This document shows, one piece after another, positions 1-9,789 of a DNA stretch of 64,000 nt. The position numbers and the translations under genes are program-made. This stretch comes from Athripsodes cinereus (lineage: Eukaryota; Arthropoda; Insecta; Trichoptera; Leptoceridae). The first letter of the stretch is position 1; each line of letters begins with the position of its first letter. Below the pieces are notes generated by a model. It was not told the origin of the DNA. It was given only the letters and a program-made list of their open reading frames with translations, and did no database searches. The DNA lies in contig OX388317.1 in assembly GCA_947579605.1 (NCBI GenBank), positions 19,301,384 through 19,365,383 of the forward strand. The letters run 5' to 3'.

Positions 1-1
1 C

Positions 2-301
2 GAAAAAGTCAGTAACATCGAAGTACTTAGGAGAGCCAGAGCCAGAAGAGAGCTGTTGTCGATTGTCAAAGTGAGGAAGGTCTCATATTTGGGTCACGTG
101 CTGCGTGGGGAGGAGTATCGTCTCCTCCGTCTTATATTGGAGGGCAAGATAGAGGGAAGACGGGGAGTTGGCAGAAAGCAGATGTCCTGGCTGCGCAACA
201 TTAGGGAGTGGACCGGAATCCGGACAGTGGATGACAGGTTCAGAGCAGCACAGGACAGGGAGGTTTTTGCCGGAGTGATCGCCAACGTCGGGGGGACCTG
301 A
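2..301 (+). CDS. LINE ORF2 C-terminal fragment (RTE-like), 5' cut by window edge
   Basis: The frame is open from base 2 to the TGA at 299-301, about 99 codons, and continues off the left edge. It reads like the C-terminus of insect endonuclease-reverse transcriptase ORFs: an arginine-rich stretch, then YLGHVLRGEEYRLL, then an EGKIEGRRGVGRKQMSWLRN segment, then FRAAQDREVFAGVIANV before the stop. The usual role of this part is downstream of the RT domain; no catalytic residues lie inside the window. A short 3' UTR with a GAAGAA-type tail follows (302-330). Two related 3' fragments lie at 9197-9345 (+) and 29535-29665 (-). Clade assignment is from recalled motif similarity, so RTE-like is a best guess. 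Confidence 0.75.
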   Translation, partial: EKVSNIEVLRRARARRELLSIVKVRKVSYLGHVLRGEEYRLLRLILEGKIEGRRGVGRKQMSWLRNIREWTGIRTVDDRFRAAQDREVFAGVIANVGGT

Positions 302-447
302 CATGGCACAGAAAGAAGAAGAAGATAGAGAGAAAACATAATATAGTAACTATAGATAGCTACAAACAAATACGTATTTTACAAAATACCTACAGTACGA
401 GTTCATAGTATGCATGAGTTTGTTTGTAAAACACCATTTTAAGAATA

Positions 448-695
448 CTTCTTACTTACTTACTTCCGATGGCCGAACAGCCTTTGCAGGACCTTTGCCT
501 CCGAAACAATGGATCTCCAAGCCTTTCTATCTTGAGCAATGGATTGCCAATTTCTTTTTCTTTGTCTTTCAGCTCCTCTAGATCTCGATTGATGTTATCT
601 AACAACCTTTGTCTTGGCCTGCCTAACGGTTTTCTGCCCTCGAGTATACCCTGCATAATACCTTTAGTCGCCTTTTTTTCATTAATACCATTTTA
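448..695 (-). pseudogene. LINE ORF2 C-terminal fragment with AAGT-repeat tail
   Basis: Minus-strand reading gives a 66-codon open stretch (656-456) with GRKPLGRPRQRLLDNINRDL, the GRPxxR..DNI..DL pattern common at the C-terminus of LINE ORF2 proteins. After the stop the minus strand runs into a short (AAGT)n-type tail at about 450-466, as expected of a LINE 3' end. A related and more damaged copy lies at about 50790-50970 on the same strand. It is truncated upstream with no RT domain present, so it is a dead 3' fragment. Confidence 0.6.
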
Positions 696-938
696 AGAAT
701 GCACAAAGGCATTTATCACTTAAAGTATCTGATATTTTTATTAAGATTAGACCTCAAATGAGATGAGATGGTTTTATTTCAAAAAAATTTACCGAGGTTA
801 CTCAGTTTTAATCTTAATCGAAATTTTAGATCTTTAAAACGTGAAATCAGTACCAAAACAAAATTAAAATCTTAATTGATTAAATATATTTTTTCGTATA
901 AATTGCGGTTCACATGACGAAATTGTGGTAAAGAAATT

Positions 939-950
939 AAAAAAAAAAAA
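939..950 (-). terminator. RNA polymerase III terminator of tRNA-iMet
   Basis: An uninterrupted run of 12 A on the plus strand, so 12 T on the transcribed (minus) sense, begins 5 bases beyond the tRNA 3' end. A T-run at this distance is the standard Pol III stop. Confidence 0.85.
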
Positions 951-954
951 CCAT

Positions 955-1026
955 TAGCAGAGCGTGGTTTCGATCCACGGACCTCTGGGTTATGGGCCCA
1001 GCACGCTTCCGCTGCGCCACTCTGCT
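955..1026 (-). tRNA. tRNA-iMet(CAT): initiator tRNA-Met (anticodon CAT)
   Basis: Read on the minus strand this 72-nt sequence folds as a complete cloverleaf. The acceptor stem AGCAGAG pairs with CTCTGCT and the discriminator is A. The anticodon stem has the three consecutive G:C pairs typical of initiators (GGG/CCC) around the loop CCCATAA, anticodon CAT. Other eukaryotic initiator marks are present: A1:U72, and A54 and A60 in the T loop (ATCGAAA). The T stem is CGTGG/CCACG, which differs from the GATGG/CCATC I recall for animal initiators but stays fully paired. The internal A box (TGGCGCAGCGG) and B box (GGATCGAAACC) are intact. No CCA is encoded and no intron is present. It stands alone, with LINE debris upstream and downstream. 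It looks functional. Confidence 0.95.
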
Positions 1027-1395
1027 GTACTGTAGCCCCGCGAAAAAATTATTATAAGTATTAGCAATAGTATTGTAGAAGTATCTAAGTGAATGTCTTG
1101 GTAAGGTCAGCATCGATACTTTTTTAACCTACCATGCAAGCTATTCAACAGAAGTAGACGATATTTTCTTTTTCTCAATATGTCGCTAAGAATGACATGT
1201 TACAGGACACAGCTAAGCCACTATTCTATATTTTATTATACTTGATCCTTGAAGTGGAGCAGCCATCGATCAAATGACATTTAAATGTAATGCAGACAGT
1301 CCTCGTCAAGCGAATAAAAAATAAGGAATTAAAAATAGGTAGCACATGTAATCACTGAAGCGAGAATGTTAAATATTTTAACGGAATAAATAAAA
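1027..1395. other. no feature seen
   Basis: AT-rich sequence upstream of the tRNA gene. I see no ORF, repeat or RNA in it. Confidence 0.6.
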
Positions 1396-1475
1396 CAAGC
1401 GTTTTATTCTACTAATGATTTAATCGGTGAGAGAGACGTCTTTCGTCTTATAAGGACATTGTCAATCGATTATTT
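1396..1475 (+). repeat. solo arm of the 7909-8093 foldback element
   Basis: Shares the core GAGAGACGTCTTTCG, then CTTATAAGG, then TGTCAATC in the same order and spacing as the left arm of the foldback element at 7909-8093. Weaker similarity extends upstream (ACAAG..TTCTACTA..). Only one arm is present, with no matching inverted arm nearby. Confidence 0.6.
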
Positions 1476-1659
1476 ATATAGTTCATTTCAGCACCTGATA
1501 ATGCAAACTCGGAGACCGCGATACCGGTCGTGCTTAAGTCATATTCAATAGAAACATAAAAAATCATACCTAATACTTAAATATTAATTTTATTAGATTA
1601 TTTATATTAGCAAGTTTATACTCGTATGATGTAAGCAAAGAAAAATAAATAACGTTGAG

Positions 1660-1987
1660 CATATTTGATATCAATAAAACACTGTTTTACTTTTTTCTAT
1701 TGATTTATTAATACTCAAGCGCTTTCGTCAAGTTAGCTTGACAATTTCAAGAGAATTAATTACAAGAATTTTTTTTCAAGTCACATGCAACAACAATATT
1801 GTCTTAACTACTCCTACTTCCTTACCCCTTCTTTTCTGTTTTTATTTTTGTTGTTGCACGTGACTTAAAGAAAAAAATTTCTTGTAATTAGTTCTCTTGA
1901 AAATGTCAAGCTAACTTGACGAAAGCGCTTGAGTATTAATAAATCAATAGTGAAAAGTAAAACATTGTTTTATTGATATCAAATATG
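1660..1987. repeat. 328-bp inverted repeat (foldback/MITE-like)
   Basis: The left arm (about 1660-1796) and right arm (about 1851-1987) are reverse complements over roughly 135 bp with a few mismatches. Shared blocks include CAAGCGCTTTCGTCAAGTT and its complement AACTTGACGAAAGCGCTTG, and TGTCAAG/CTTGACA. The unpaired centre is a short pyrimidine-rich stretch. There is no ORF. Length and arms fit a non-autonomous DNA element; I could not identify a target duplication or superfamily. Confidence 0.75.
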
Positions 1988-2769
1988 TTTAAAATGTCTT
2001 TTCACAATGTGAACACACAAACTCTAGATCATTTTAATAAAGTTGAGATTTCTCTAAATTTGTAAAATCAAGGGATACTAACCGAGTAATTGTTGGGTAT
2101 TAGGAAAACGATTAATTAAATTTCATACTAATATATTATTTCACCACTTAGCAAATATTATTATTAAATTATACCTTGTAATAATAATAATATAATTTAC
2201 TTCCCCTATCATTTGATTACATACTTCCTGATATGGGCAGTTCCGGTTGAGAGACCGACCTAGGATCGACCCTGTACTAAGTATTTAAATGAAATTATAA
2301 CGATAATGAATTTCCTTGAAGATTCTGAATAGAGAAGTTATCTATTTTATATTATTATGTATTTTTTTCGAGTGTCATGTATCACATACAGCACGGATGT
2401 AATAGAGATTCTATTTTGTCGGTGTCAACGTTGTGATAGTTCATTTTTATATTTATTTATTTATTTCCAGAAATATATCAATAACAAAAAACTAACTACT
2501 ACATAATTTTACTAGCTACATATAACTTATATCATAAAACACCTTTCTTTAACAATTATACCAAATTAAAATATAAATTAAAAAAAAAAATTTAAGGACA
2601 AACACTGTTTACAATCAAGGAATTTGAAAAAAAAAATCGTGTAAGTAAACAGTGTGTGTGTTTAATTTTTTTTTATAATTTAATAAACCTAGGTAGATGT
2701 ACCTAATCGTTTTAAAAGTATGAAGCGTGTGATCCTAATCGTAAATATACAATTTTATCCATACAATTA
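1988..2769. other. AT-rich DNA, no gene
   Basis: Contains a short TTTAT-type microsatellite (about 2446-2467) and a weak hairpin (CACTGTTTAC near 2604 with GTAAACAGTG near 2645). Nothing else is supported. Confidence 0.55.
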
Positions 2770-3120
2770 AATCACTCCTCAACGCTTCTTGCGGAAGCAC
2801 AAATACAACTTCCACCATTCAGAGCTTTTCTGCGAGAAACTTGACATCTCTGCCTACCATTTTTCACGTTCTGATGTCATTGTCATAGGAACCGTGTATT
2901 GTGAAAGAGGGTTTTCAAGGTATTATTTTATTTATTTATTCATTCTTTACTGTACATTGATAAAAAACAATTACATAAAAGGTATACATTCAAATTAAAT
3001 ACAATCAATATACAGAGGGCGAGTTTATCGCAAAGGCGCGATAAACGTTATTATTCCCATTAAACGTTGACAACATGAATACAGTAACGATCCAATAGTT
3101 TGCTACTCATTCTGAATGTC
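2770..3120 (-). pseudogene. LINE ORF2 C-terminal remnant interrupted by another LINE tail
   Basis: The minus strand carries a decayed version of the C-terminus seen intact at 61472-61572 (SWEDVTQLAQRRSEWKRL..). Frameshifts and stops break it. It is split at about 2926 by a family-C LINE 3' end (2927-3048). Sequence resembling the uninterrupted sister copy at 3150-3350 resumes at about 3050. An ATTATT-like duplication at both joins fits insertion. Related remnants lie at 3150-3350, 4735-4885 and 37655-37850. Confidence 0.55.
2927..3048 (-). mobile_element. family-C LINE 3' end
   Basis: On the minus strand this starts with a small stem-forming stretch (TATCGCGCC..GCGATAAACTCGCC), passes TGTACAGTAAAGAATG and ends in an (AATA)n tail. 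The same 3' end occurs at 11851-12000, 22413-22535, 32028-32160 and 44320-44400, all minus and all heavily 5'-truncated. Single orientation of tail, constant 3' end and variable 5' end are LINE hallmarks. No coding part is present. Confidence 0.65.
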
Positions 3121-3149
3121 TGTCAATGGAAACTCAATTCAGAGAGCAA

Positions 3150-3350
3150 TCACCCTTTAATGCTCCTTCCGGGAACACAGGGCAAAAATTAACTTCCTCC
3201 TCTGAGAGCTTTTCTGCAACAAATCTTTCCAGTTTTCGTTTTTGGAACGGTGTATATAATGTGAAAGATGATTTTCTTGGAATTATTCACATAAGACAAT
3301 GATGCAGCGATGATCTAATCGTTTGCTTCTCATTACAGATATGTCATTAT
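3150..3350 (-). pseudogene. LINE ORF2 C-terminal remnant
   Basis: Uninterrupted sister copy of the remnant at 2770-3120. The minus strand retains the CTTTCACA...GTTCC, AGCTCT and TTTTTGCC..TGTTCC blocks of the family. Frames are broken throughout. Confidence 0.5.
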
Positions 3351-3589
3351 ATCTCGTTCGTAATGTTTTATGGCTACCTTTCTTCAACAGAACACTCAAC
3401 AAGTTAGAGAAAAGAAAGCTATTCTTTGCCTAGGATTCTACAAAATATTTAACTAGTATTATTTCAGTGTTAACATCAATACTAAATCATCAGCATACAT
3501 CGACACATTCATACGAATTCTTACCTCCAACTATTCTTTTTATATTCGTTTGTAATTCATATTTTTAGCATATAACTTCTATACTATAC

Positions 3590-3877
3590 TATACCCTCAC
3601 GCCGTGTCCCAAGTGGGGTAGGCAGAGAGAACGGAACGCGAAACAGATCTATCTTTACACACTTCCTTCGCTTCCCCCACATTCATACAGTTTTTTATAC
3701 TTGCACGTCGGTTCCTCTTACTCAACACGCGGCCGACATTGAGAATTCGATCCACATGATCAAGCCACGTGGTTCTCGGACGCCCGCGCTTCCTCACACC
3801 CTTTCTTTCAGACAAGTATATTCTCTTACCTCCTATCCCTAGCCTAATATCCCCTTCAAGTAACTGACGATACTGCA
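3590..3877 (-). pseudogene. LINE ORF2 C-terminal fragment (GRPRTTWLDHVDRIL)
   Basis: A 93-codon minus-strand open stretch (3878-3597) has RKRGRPRTTWLDHVDRILNVG followed by NVGEAKEVCKDRS, a GRPR..W.D.V pattern typical of LINE ORF2 C-termini. It ends in a TATAG-type tail at about 3580-3596. The upstream part of the same ORF continues at 4092-4210 (reading ..CKKSVVDRMRVNKLRWFAHFE), after an insertion at about 3878-4091. Short relatives of the DHVDRIL part occur at 49515-49585 and 50055-50120. Confidence 0.65.
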
Positions 3878-4091
3878 TAGAGAGGAAGGCAATTTCCTAT
3901 TTCTTCCCTTCCCTTTTTGCACCAACATTTTTGGTGTGTGACCACTGAATCTAGAGTGCTCCCTCGGAGCAGCATTTCTCGCTTTAATGCGACATTAAAT
4001 CCTGTTTGTGCATGTTGTGTCGTTATGGAGAAACATATCTCCAGGTATGGCACGAGGAATGTGGCGGGCGCTGCTCTTTAAAAAAAAAAAT
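3878..4091 (+). mobile_element. poly-A-tailed retroposed insert inside a LINE fragment
   Basis: About 210 bp that are foreign to the flanking LINE reading frame and end in a run of 11 A (4081-4091) on the plus strand. They sit exactly between two parts of one LINE ORF2 (4092-4210 and 3590-3877). Size and tail suggest a SINE or truncated LINE. I do not recognise the family and see no clear A/B boxes or target duplication. Confidence 0.5.
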
Positions 4092-4210
4092 CTCTTACCT
4101 CGTTCATTCATTCAAAATGTGCAAACCACCTTAGTTTATTAACGCGCATTCTGTCCACAACACTCTTCTTACATCCGCTCATTCTTCTAATATCCTTATT
4201 TGACATATCT
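4092..4210 (-). pseudogene. upstream part of the 3590-3877 LINE ORF2
   Basis: Minus-strand reading DMSNKDIRRMSGCKKSVVDR, then MRVNKLRWFAHFE, matches the RVxxLRWFGHVERM motif that precedes the GRPR motif in these ORF2 proteins. A stop replaces the residue after FE. Confidence 0.6.
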
Positions 4211-4734
4211 ATAAACATTAGATTTAATATTCCTAACTATCATTTACTGCTTTGAACATTATTGTACTATTTATTATTTTGTTCAGTCAAATTGTGCTAA
4301 GTCTCCTTATGTGTAATTATTATTCTATACATAAATATATAATGTAAACATGTAAAAGGTTTAGGCCGTGAATTGTTATAGATATAAATAACAATTCACT
4401 TATAAGAAGCTACCTAGTTAGATTATCTTAGATCCTTTATCTATGAATAAATAATTTGCTGTTGGTCTACTTACTAAAAAAATGTACATAAAGCATACTT
4501 CGTATTATAAATAGATACATTCAACCTTCCTTCTTATAAACAGTGCAAAAAGTGATGTTGCTAGATAAATTTATAACATGTAGTGGTAATGTTCCGCGCA
4601 ATAAATTAGCTGGTATAGAGATAAGCTCCATGTTTATGGATGAACTACCAATCTTCACTGTATCTTATAATATGTTCTGTCGAATGTTAATTATTAAGGA
4701 AAATACCTACCAAATCACATAGTATCATTCTTCA

Positions 4735-4885
4735 ATGTTCCTTATAGGAGTACAGGGTTGAAACTTACCTCCTTCCTTTAGAGCGTCTTTTTACCGATTG
4801 AGTCACCTCTTTCAAAGATCTTTTCAAAGCTCTAACGTCGTTGTAATAGAAACAGTGTAATATGAAAGTGAAATATCCCTGCTAT
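4735..4885 (-). pseudogene. LINE ORF2 C-terminal remnant
   Basis: Same decayed family as 2770-3120: minus-strand CTTTCATATTACACTGTTTC, AGAGCTTTGAAAAGAT, AGACGCTCTAAA and GTACTCC.. blocks in order. No open frame. Confidence 0.45.
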
Positions 4886-5348
4886 CAGTTAACAGGCTTA
4901 TTTTAGCCAACCATCATTGCCCATTCTCAAAACGTGATTCATCTGGACCCCGTTTATAGAGAATACAAATTTAACGGAATATTTTGGCGCACAGTATCAT
5001 TAATTGTGACTTGTTTTGTTTTTTTTTACTTTTGTTTTTTTTCATTTTTCCTGCTGAGACCGCCTTGGCCAAAAGCTGTTATGGTCTCAGTGCAAGGTGA
5101 TGTTTTTATAATAATAATAAAATAATAATGTTCTCATCATCTTTTAATAAATCTATTTACATTCACATTTTTTTAATGAACTTATTAATTACTTTTCTTT
5201 TTATTTTGTCTCTCTATAATATTCAATTTTTTATGATTTTTACTACATACAAATCCGATCACATCCCATAAGGGTTATTGCATGTACTTATGTTCTGTAC
5301 ATACCTACGTAAAAATTTATTCAAGTATTATTTATCAAATAGGAATAA
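4886..5348. other. AT-rich DNA with a possible LINE tail
   Basis: A stem-capable stretch, TGAGACCGCC (5054) with GGTCTCAG (5082), is followed by an ATA-repeat tail at about 5107-5128, as in LINE 3' ends. No coding sequence is seen. Confidence 0.35.
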
Positions 5349-5410
5349 ATGGTATGCAATTCTTTCTGCCTACCCCGCAAGGGGAGTAGAATGATGATAA
5401 TGATGATGAA
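5349..5410 (+). mobile_element. LINE 3' tail with GATGAT repeats
   Basis: TTTCTGCCTACCCCGCAAGG precedes an imperfect (GATGAT)n tail. Similar 'TGCCTA' plus tail endings occur near 39400 and 47868. Confidence 0.45.
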
Positions 5411-5440
5411 TATTCACCAAATAAAAAAAAATGAGAGTGA

Positions 5441-5794
5441 TTGAAGATAAATTCACATCCCAACGATATACTATATTATTTTCATAAAATACCATCACTT
5501 GAGAGCAGGAGAGCACAGAGTGACTTATTGTACCTGTTTAAACTTGTGAACAATGACGTTGACTCATCAAAACTCTTGGGAGAATTGTGCTTTAACTGCC
5601 CATCGCGAAATACTAGATCTAATTATCTTTTCAGATTGCCTCAATGTAGTACAAACTACATACAGAGCTCTTTTTTACAACGTAGTTGTTCTCTTTATAA
5701 TATTTTCTTCAAGGGTCTCGATATATTTAATATGACCAAAGACCAATTCAGGAATGGCGTTATCGCACTATTGGCTTCTCCAGCATTGTATTAA
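5441..5794 (+). pseudogene. CR1/jockey-like LINE ORF2 C-terminus
   Basis: A 117-codon open stretch carries the C-terminal pattern of CR1/jockey-type polymerases: SLESRRAQSDLLYLFKLVNN, then a hydrophobic LLGELCFNCPSRNTRSNYLF, then SLYNIFFKGLDIFNMTKDQF. The RT and endonuclease domains are absent because of 5' truncation. It ends in a TAA, and a long AT-rich 3' UTR runs to a poly-A-like tail at about 6336-6355. The frame is undamaged over its whole length, so the fragment may be fairly young. Confidence 0.7.
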
Positions 5795-6355
5795 TTGATT
5801 TCATTGCATAAATTATTATTATATTAATGTACACCCACGTACCTACTCTAAGATCTCATAAATAAATTTTTATCATACATTTTTTTGTAATTATCTTTGT
5901 TTTATTTTATTTTTTTGCATATTTTGACCATTTTATTATGTATTTGTATATTTTAACCTATTTAATATGTATTTGTTGTTGTATTTATATTTTTATTCCT
6001 TTATATTTTAAATATCTTAAGTTCTTACATGTATCTTTACATATTTATATTTTTTGTGGATATTTAAAATTATCTTGCTTGTTTTGTATGTTTATTAATC
6101 TTATTTTGAATAAGCATATTCATATTGTGTGTTTTTTTTTTAAATTTAATTTTATTCTTTTGTATTTTGTCTCATGCTAAGGATTGTTTAAATTTACATG
6201 TCTGGCGCTGTTGTTGCATTCATTGTTTGTATTACATATTGGTAATGATAGGGGACTTTACTGGTCCACTTATGGCTTTATATGATTCTGTTTATCGTTA
6301 CCTGTTTATGACTGTTTGTATCCCTGTAAAATGTAATAAATAAATAAAAAAAAAT
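5795..6355 (+). mobile_element. 3' UTR and tail of the 5441 LINE
   Basis: AT-rich, T-rich sequence followed by GGACTTTACTGGTCCACTTA and an AATAAATAAATAAAAAAAAA tail. A similar T-rich 3' UTR with a tail ends at about 32745. Confidence 0.5.
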
Positions 6356-7853
6356 TACAATTTTGTACCTTTTTACTCCAACATGCAAGTTGACCGAGAA
6401 CTCTAGTGCAAAAAGACTGCTATTAATAAATTGTCAAGCGCCTACCTTTACTTACACACATACTTATTTATTACAAAGCTTCATTTCTTTACTGCTTCAA
6501 GTATATATTACATATGTCAATAATTTATTAGCGTCCAATAGTTAATAGTACAAAAACTAACGAAGTCAATTTCTCCTCATACCAGCAAATGCTGTCTAGA
6601 GAACTTATGAACATTTTGAATGGAATATTCAATTGTGCTTTAAATGTAACTTATTTGATCTTCATCTTAATAAAGTTATGTTATTATTATTTTAAAAATT
6701 ACCCCCTACAAAGGAAAAAAACGTCTCTTCTAAGCCTTTCCACTTTTCATTAAGTAGGTATTACCTTATAATTTATTCATAAAACCTATACAAAGCACTG
6801 TACATTTTTTAATTTATTCAAACAATTTTCAAAATGCGAGTAAAAATCAGGCCTGATTAAATATTTTCATAAAAAAAATATGACAATATATTTTGTTTAT
6901 TTAACATTTTTATTAGTTAGAAATATGATTAGTGCAATATTCAAGTTATAAAAGAATTAAATAATAATATTAAATAGGTGTACCTAATTTTATAAAAAAA
7001 ATACCCTATGAATTATGTCACTAAACTCTGAAATATATATAATAATATTATATTATATAAATAGACAATGATTCTAAAGTTTGAAAACAGACTAATCCCT
7101 TTCTCAAAGAGACATTTACGCGAATTTCAATAATTTATAATATTATAAACCTACAACACATCCACAGATACGTCATAGTAGCAATGATAATAATAATAAT
7201 AGTAGTGTGTTTCCGTGGTTAGTACAATATCTTACCGAGCCCACGTAATGATATAACATAATTTAAGTAATATGACCGACATCAACTATGTAGATATGTA
7301 CATACATAAACAGATAATAATATTATGTACATACATAGGAAATAAGTACCTACGTAGGTAACTTGTATATCTGTATGGGTATTACCTCGTATGGGACAAA
7401 TCAGCTGATCCTGTAGATACAAGTATTGATTGTACGCAAAACACTGGAGCACCCAGAAAAGAAACTATTTCCCATTTTTTATTTTCTGTCACTTTTAGAG
7501 TATCCCGAAAAAGTTTGGTAGGTATTTGTGAATTATTTTTTTAAGTATCTACTACTCTGAACCTATTTTTTTCAACATGTTTCGTTGAAAAAGCTTTGCA
7601 GACGGGGAATTAGTTTTGCTATTAACAGAAAAAATATATACATTAAGGGTTTTCCACCGCTTTCCCCTAGATGTTTTAAAAGCTTATTACCTATATAGGT
7701 ATCACCAATACTCAAAGAAACAAAAAAAAAATAATGGCAGGGTTCACGATTTTCCTTAAGGGCTCCCCCAACAAAAACCTCCCTTTAATTACAACCCTTA
7801 ATGTCCCTTGGAGGAGATACTCACTTACTACAAGGCACTTCTCACTACTACAA
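6356..7853. other. AT-rich DNA, no gene
   Basis: A possible second LINE tail lies at 6650-6690 (AATAAAGTTATG then ATT repeats). Otherwise I see nothing. Confidence 0.5.
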
Positions 7854-7908
7854 CATTCTTACAAACTATATTAATTGTGTCGGTGCACACGTAGTAGAAT
7901 TCCATAAT

Positions 7909-8093
7909 AATGCAATTTGAAACAAGTGTTCCTTTCTACTATTGTTTGTTAATTCGCAGAGAGACGTCTTTCGACTTATAAGGTAATTATCAATCTGATT
8001 GATAAAGATTGATAATGACCTTATAAGTCGAAAGACGTCTCTCTGCGAATTAACAAACAATAGTAGAAAGGAACACTTGTTTCAAATTGCATT
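7909..8093. repeat. near-perfect foldback element
   Basis: The arms are reverse complements over about 75 bp (7909-7984 and 8018-8093), with a short AT-rich centre near 7985-8017. Matching blocks include AACAAGTGTTCCTTTCTACT and GAGAGACGTCTTTCGACTTA. A 16-bp direct repeat, CATTCTTACAAACTAT, lies at 7854-7869 and again at 8090-8105. A single homologous arm is at 1396-1475. No ORF. It reads as a recent non-autonomous foldback/MITE copy. Confidence 0.8.
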
Positions 8094-8274
8094 CTTACAA
8101 ACTATGATCGATTATGGAAATTGCACATAATTTGGCAGTGGTGAGTATGATCGGTAAGCAGATATTTTTATTATTTTGAATCGCATCACTACTTAGATAA
8201 TAAGTTGTAAAGTGTTGTCTCTAGTGTAAAGAATTTTAGTATTTTTATGATATAAAGAGGATTTTTTTACATAC

Positions 8275-8452
8275 GAGTTCGTCGGTAGCCTGGAGGTAGT
8301 CTCGGCCTCGTGAACAAGGGGTCCGTGGTTCGATACCAGGTGCATGCAAACTCCCCTTTTACGACACAAGCTTTTAGTAGCTTACTGTGAAATGTGTATA
8401 AGGTTGTATTTGGGTTTATAACAAACAAAACCCAGATATATCTTTAAAAAAA
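8275..8452 (+). mobile_element. tRNA-derived SINE, copy 1
   Basis: The head has an A box (TAGCCTGGAGG, about 8287-8297) and a B-box-like GGTTCGATACC (one change from consensus). The body contains CACAAGCTTTTAGTAGC, GTGTATAAGGTTGTATTTGG and AACCCAGATATATCTTT, then poly-A. Pol III transcription from the internal promoter and mobilisation by a LINE are expected for such elements. Other copies: 10895-10985, 49588-49772, 53617-53730, 54420-54600 and a tail at 60480-60510. Confidence 0.85.
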
Positions 8453-8883
8453 AATATCTAGTACGTATAGTGACTCTGCTGGCTACCCCATTTTTTGTAC
8501 CTCAAGTTGCAATTATGGTTATACTGTAAAAAGAAGGAAACCTATGACACTCCTGGAATCATACGGAAGTAAAAAATCTCGTTTATTATAGTACGCCTAC
8601 TTGTTCATGCGATGTCTACTATAATATAATATTATTGTAATTTTATTATATATGAATATATTATATTATATGTGAATTGATAACTAATTATAAAACGATT
8701 GGTCATGATATTAAACTGCAATTAAATGCACTCATGCGATGATCGGAACACTGCCATAAAAATGTCCAATTAGCATTTTATTCAAATTACAACAATCAAT
8801 AGATTTTAATGCAGATATTATGATATGTAGAACATAGCCCGATTTGCAAATCTATTCCGCAAAATACTTTTATCGCTGAGGTA

Positions 8884-9003
8884 TTGATGATGATGATGAT
8901 GATGATTTTGGATGGTTTTGTTTTGACGCCGTTTAACAGTTCCTAGACCATCTCAAGGACACCGGTGAAGTGTGCAGTTTTCAATTTGCTTGCTCACCAT
9001 TGT
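8884..9003 (-). pseudogene. CR1/L2-like LINE 3' end with CAT-repeat tail
   Basis: The minus strand runs TGTCCTTGAGATGG.. then TTAAACGGCGTCAAAAC then a (CAT)n tail (8886-8909). The same GCCCTTGA..AAACGGCG end is seen at 36575-36700 (-), 38035-38195 (+) and 58895-59300 (-). Confidence 0.5.
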
Positions 9004-9106
9004 TTTGCCGAATATTTACCGAATATACGGTTATTCGGCACATGATCTTGCATTTTATTCGCTATTCGGTGTTCGGCAAATACACTTTTCGTTGCATCTC
9101 TAATTA
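9004..9106 (-). mobile_element. possible hAT-type terminal fragment
   Basis: Read on the minus strand it begins TAGAGATGCAACGAAAAG and continues with repeated GCCGAA/CGAATA blocks. Ends of the form CAGAGATGCAACG with subterminal CGAATATTCGG repeats are known from hAT elements. Only one end is visible. Confidence 0.4.
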
Positions 9107-9192
9107 ATACCTTCTTTGACTGCATTGTTTGTTTTTATGTATATGTATTGTCTATAGTGTACTGTTGATGGTTAATAAATAAATAAAATAGG

Positions 9193-9350
9193 TATCTTTT
9201 GGCAGAAGGAAGATGTCCTGGCTGCGCAACATGAGAGAGCGGATCGGAATGAGGATGGTGGATGACCTGTTCAGAGCAGCACAGGAGCCGGAGTGACCGG
9301 CAACGTAGGGGGGACCTGACATGGCACGGGAGGAAGAAGAAGAAGGTATC
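9193..9350 (+). pseudogene. RTE-like LINE ORF2 3' fragment
   Basis: Nearly collinear with 172-325: GGCAGAAGGAAGATGTCCTG through GGGGACCTGACATGGCAC and a GAAGAA-repeat tail. A deletion and a frameshift remove part of the FRAAQDREVF segment. Confidence 0.7.
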
Positions 9351-9365
9351 TATTATCTATTAATC

Positions 9366-9416
9366 ATACCATTGCGGCATATCCCACAAGTGATGTAGTA
9401 GACCAGCTGCATGTAA
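9366..9416 (-). repeat. family-B repeat fragment
   Basis: Matches the 3' end of the fuller copy at 18981-19260 (GGCATATCCCACAAG, GACCAGCTGCATGTA). Confidence 0.6.
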
Positions 9417-9417
9417 T

Positions 9418-9780
9418 TTTTTATTTTATTTTTATTTTATTTTTATAGTTTACGCAAACATACAGTTATTACAATACATAGGTAATACAAATAGATAAAA
9501 AAAAATTGGCACATAAACCAGCAAAGTTTGCTAACATATTACAAAATAAATCTTACCAAACATACTACAATGAAAGAAAAAAAGAACATGATAATTTTAA
9601 AGAATCACTGCCGAGTCCGAAAACCCGCCAATCATGCGCATACATTATAAAGAAAACTTACAGTAAGGGAAGGATTAGGGACAGAAACGGTTAGGAGAAA
9701 GGAAGACATCAATAGAGCGGAGGACCCCTGCTTATGCCCGCCGAGACCCAGAATCTGTCAAAGATCTAGCAATCATCCTT
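9418..9780 (-). mobile_element. LINE 3' end related to 45940-46020
   Basis: A TTTTA-rich tail (minus-strand poly-A-like) at 9418-9446 is followed by CGCAAACATACAGTTATT and GGCACATAAACCAGC. The same blocks occur in the opposite orientation at 45940-46020. The body to 9780 has no long frame on the minus strand. Confidence 0.4.
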
Positions 9781-9789
9781 TTAAAACTA

